In this document: positions 7,055 to 7,066 of the stretch, piece after piece
How positions within the stretch are numbered: the first letter of the stretch is position 1
Layout: each line of letters begins with the position of its first letter
Notes under the pieces: model-generated
What the model saw: the letters and a program-made list of their open reading frames with translations, nothing else
What the model was told of the DNA's origin: nothing
The model's database searches: none
Assembly: GCF_019414865.1 (NCBI RefSeq)
Contig: NZ_DXLG01000082.1
Location: 1-7,066, forward strand
Length of the DNA stretch: 7,066 bases
Source: Veillonella sp.
GTDB taxonomy: Bacteria > Bacillota > Negativicutes > Veillonellales > Veillonellaceae
Reading direction: 5' to 3'
Position numbers and translations under genes: made by a program

Positions 7055-7066
7055 ACGGTTATAAAC

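Noticed and set aside
1..7066. Search for CRISPR arrays, insertion sequences, tRNA genes, toxin-antitoxin pairs or defence genes
   Set aside because: Almost the whole window is filled by five conserved housekeeping and competence genes, and I saw no repeat-spacer pattern, transposase motifs, terminal inverted repeats or tRNA-like sequence.

Overview
The window looks like a piece of a low-GC Firmicute-type chromosome. The best guess is a Negativicute such as Veillonella, but this rests on base composition, gene order and protein style only, since no database search was possible. All five genes lie on the minus strand, so transcription runs from high to low coordinates. The order is yraN, comM/yifB, dprA, topA, trmFO.

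Layout in the direction of transcription. First comes a short intergenic region (6880-7066). It holds a strong hairpin that reads best as a minus-strand terminator for an unseen gene beyond the right edge, followed by about 130 AT-rich bases that should carry the operon promoter. Then yraN (UPF0102 nuclease-fold protein, 6481-6879), comM (AAA+ helicase of the magnesium-chelatase-like family, 4889-6469), dprA (RecA loader, 3633-4880), topA (DNA topoisomerase I, 1247-3643) and trmFO (folate/FAD-dependent tRNA m5U54 methyltransferase, 1254 to the left edge, lacking only its last few residues). Gaps are 11 and 8 bases between the first three genes. The last two junctions are overlaps of 11 and 8 bases, with the downstream ribosome binding site inside the upstream coding sequence. 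This is a tight, probably translationally coupled operon.

Function. DprA and ComM act on incoming single-stranded DNA in natural transformation: DprA loads RecA, and ComM extends heteroduplex by branch migration. YraN has a PD-(D/E)XK nuclease-like core but no settled role. TopA relaxes negative supercoils, and TrmFO modifies the T-loop of tRNAs. The dprA-topA-trmFO run is a known Firmicute order, usually followed by xerC, hslV, hslU and codY, which would lie past the left edge.

Start sites. Ribosome binding site spacing argues for shorter proteins than the longest open frames for three genes: yraN starts at 6879, comM at 6469 and topA at a TTG at 3643. trmFO also appears to use TTG. The most notable departures from the families are a basic N-terminal extension of about 70 residues on TopA, a long linker with a 21-base tandem repeat in DprA, and a Gly-to-Cys change in the DprA VPG motif. 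I see no mobile element, CRISPR array, RNA gene or clearly novel system. This is conserved core sequence with some lineage-specific detail.
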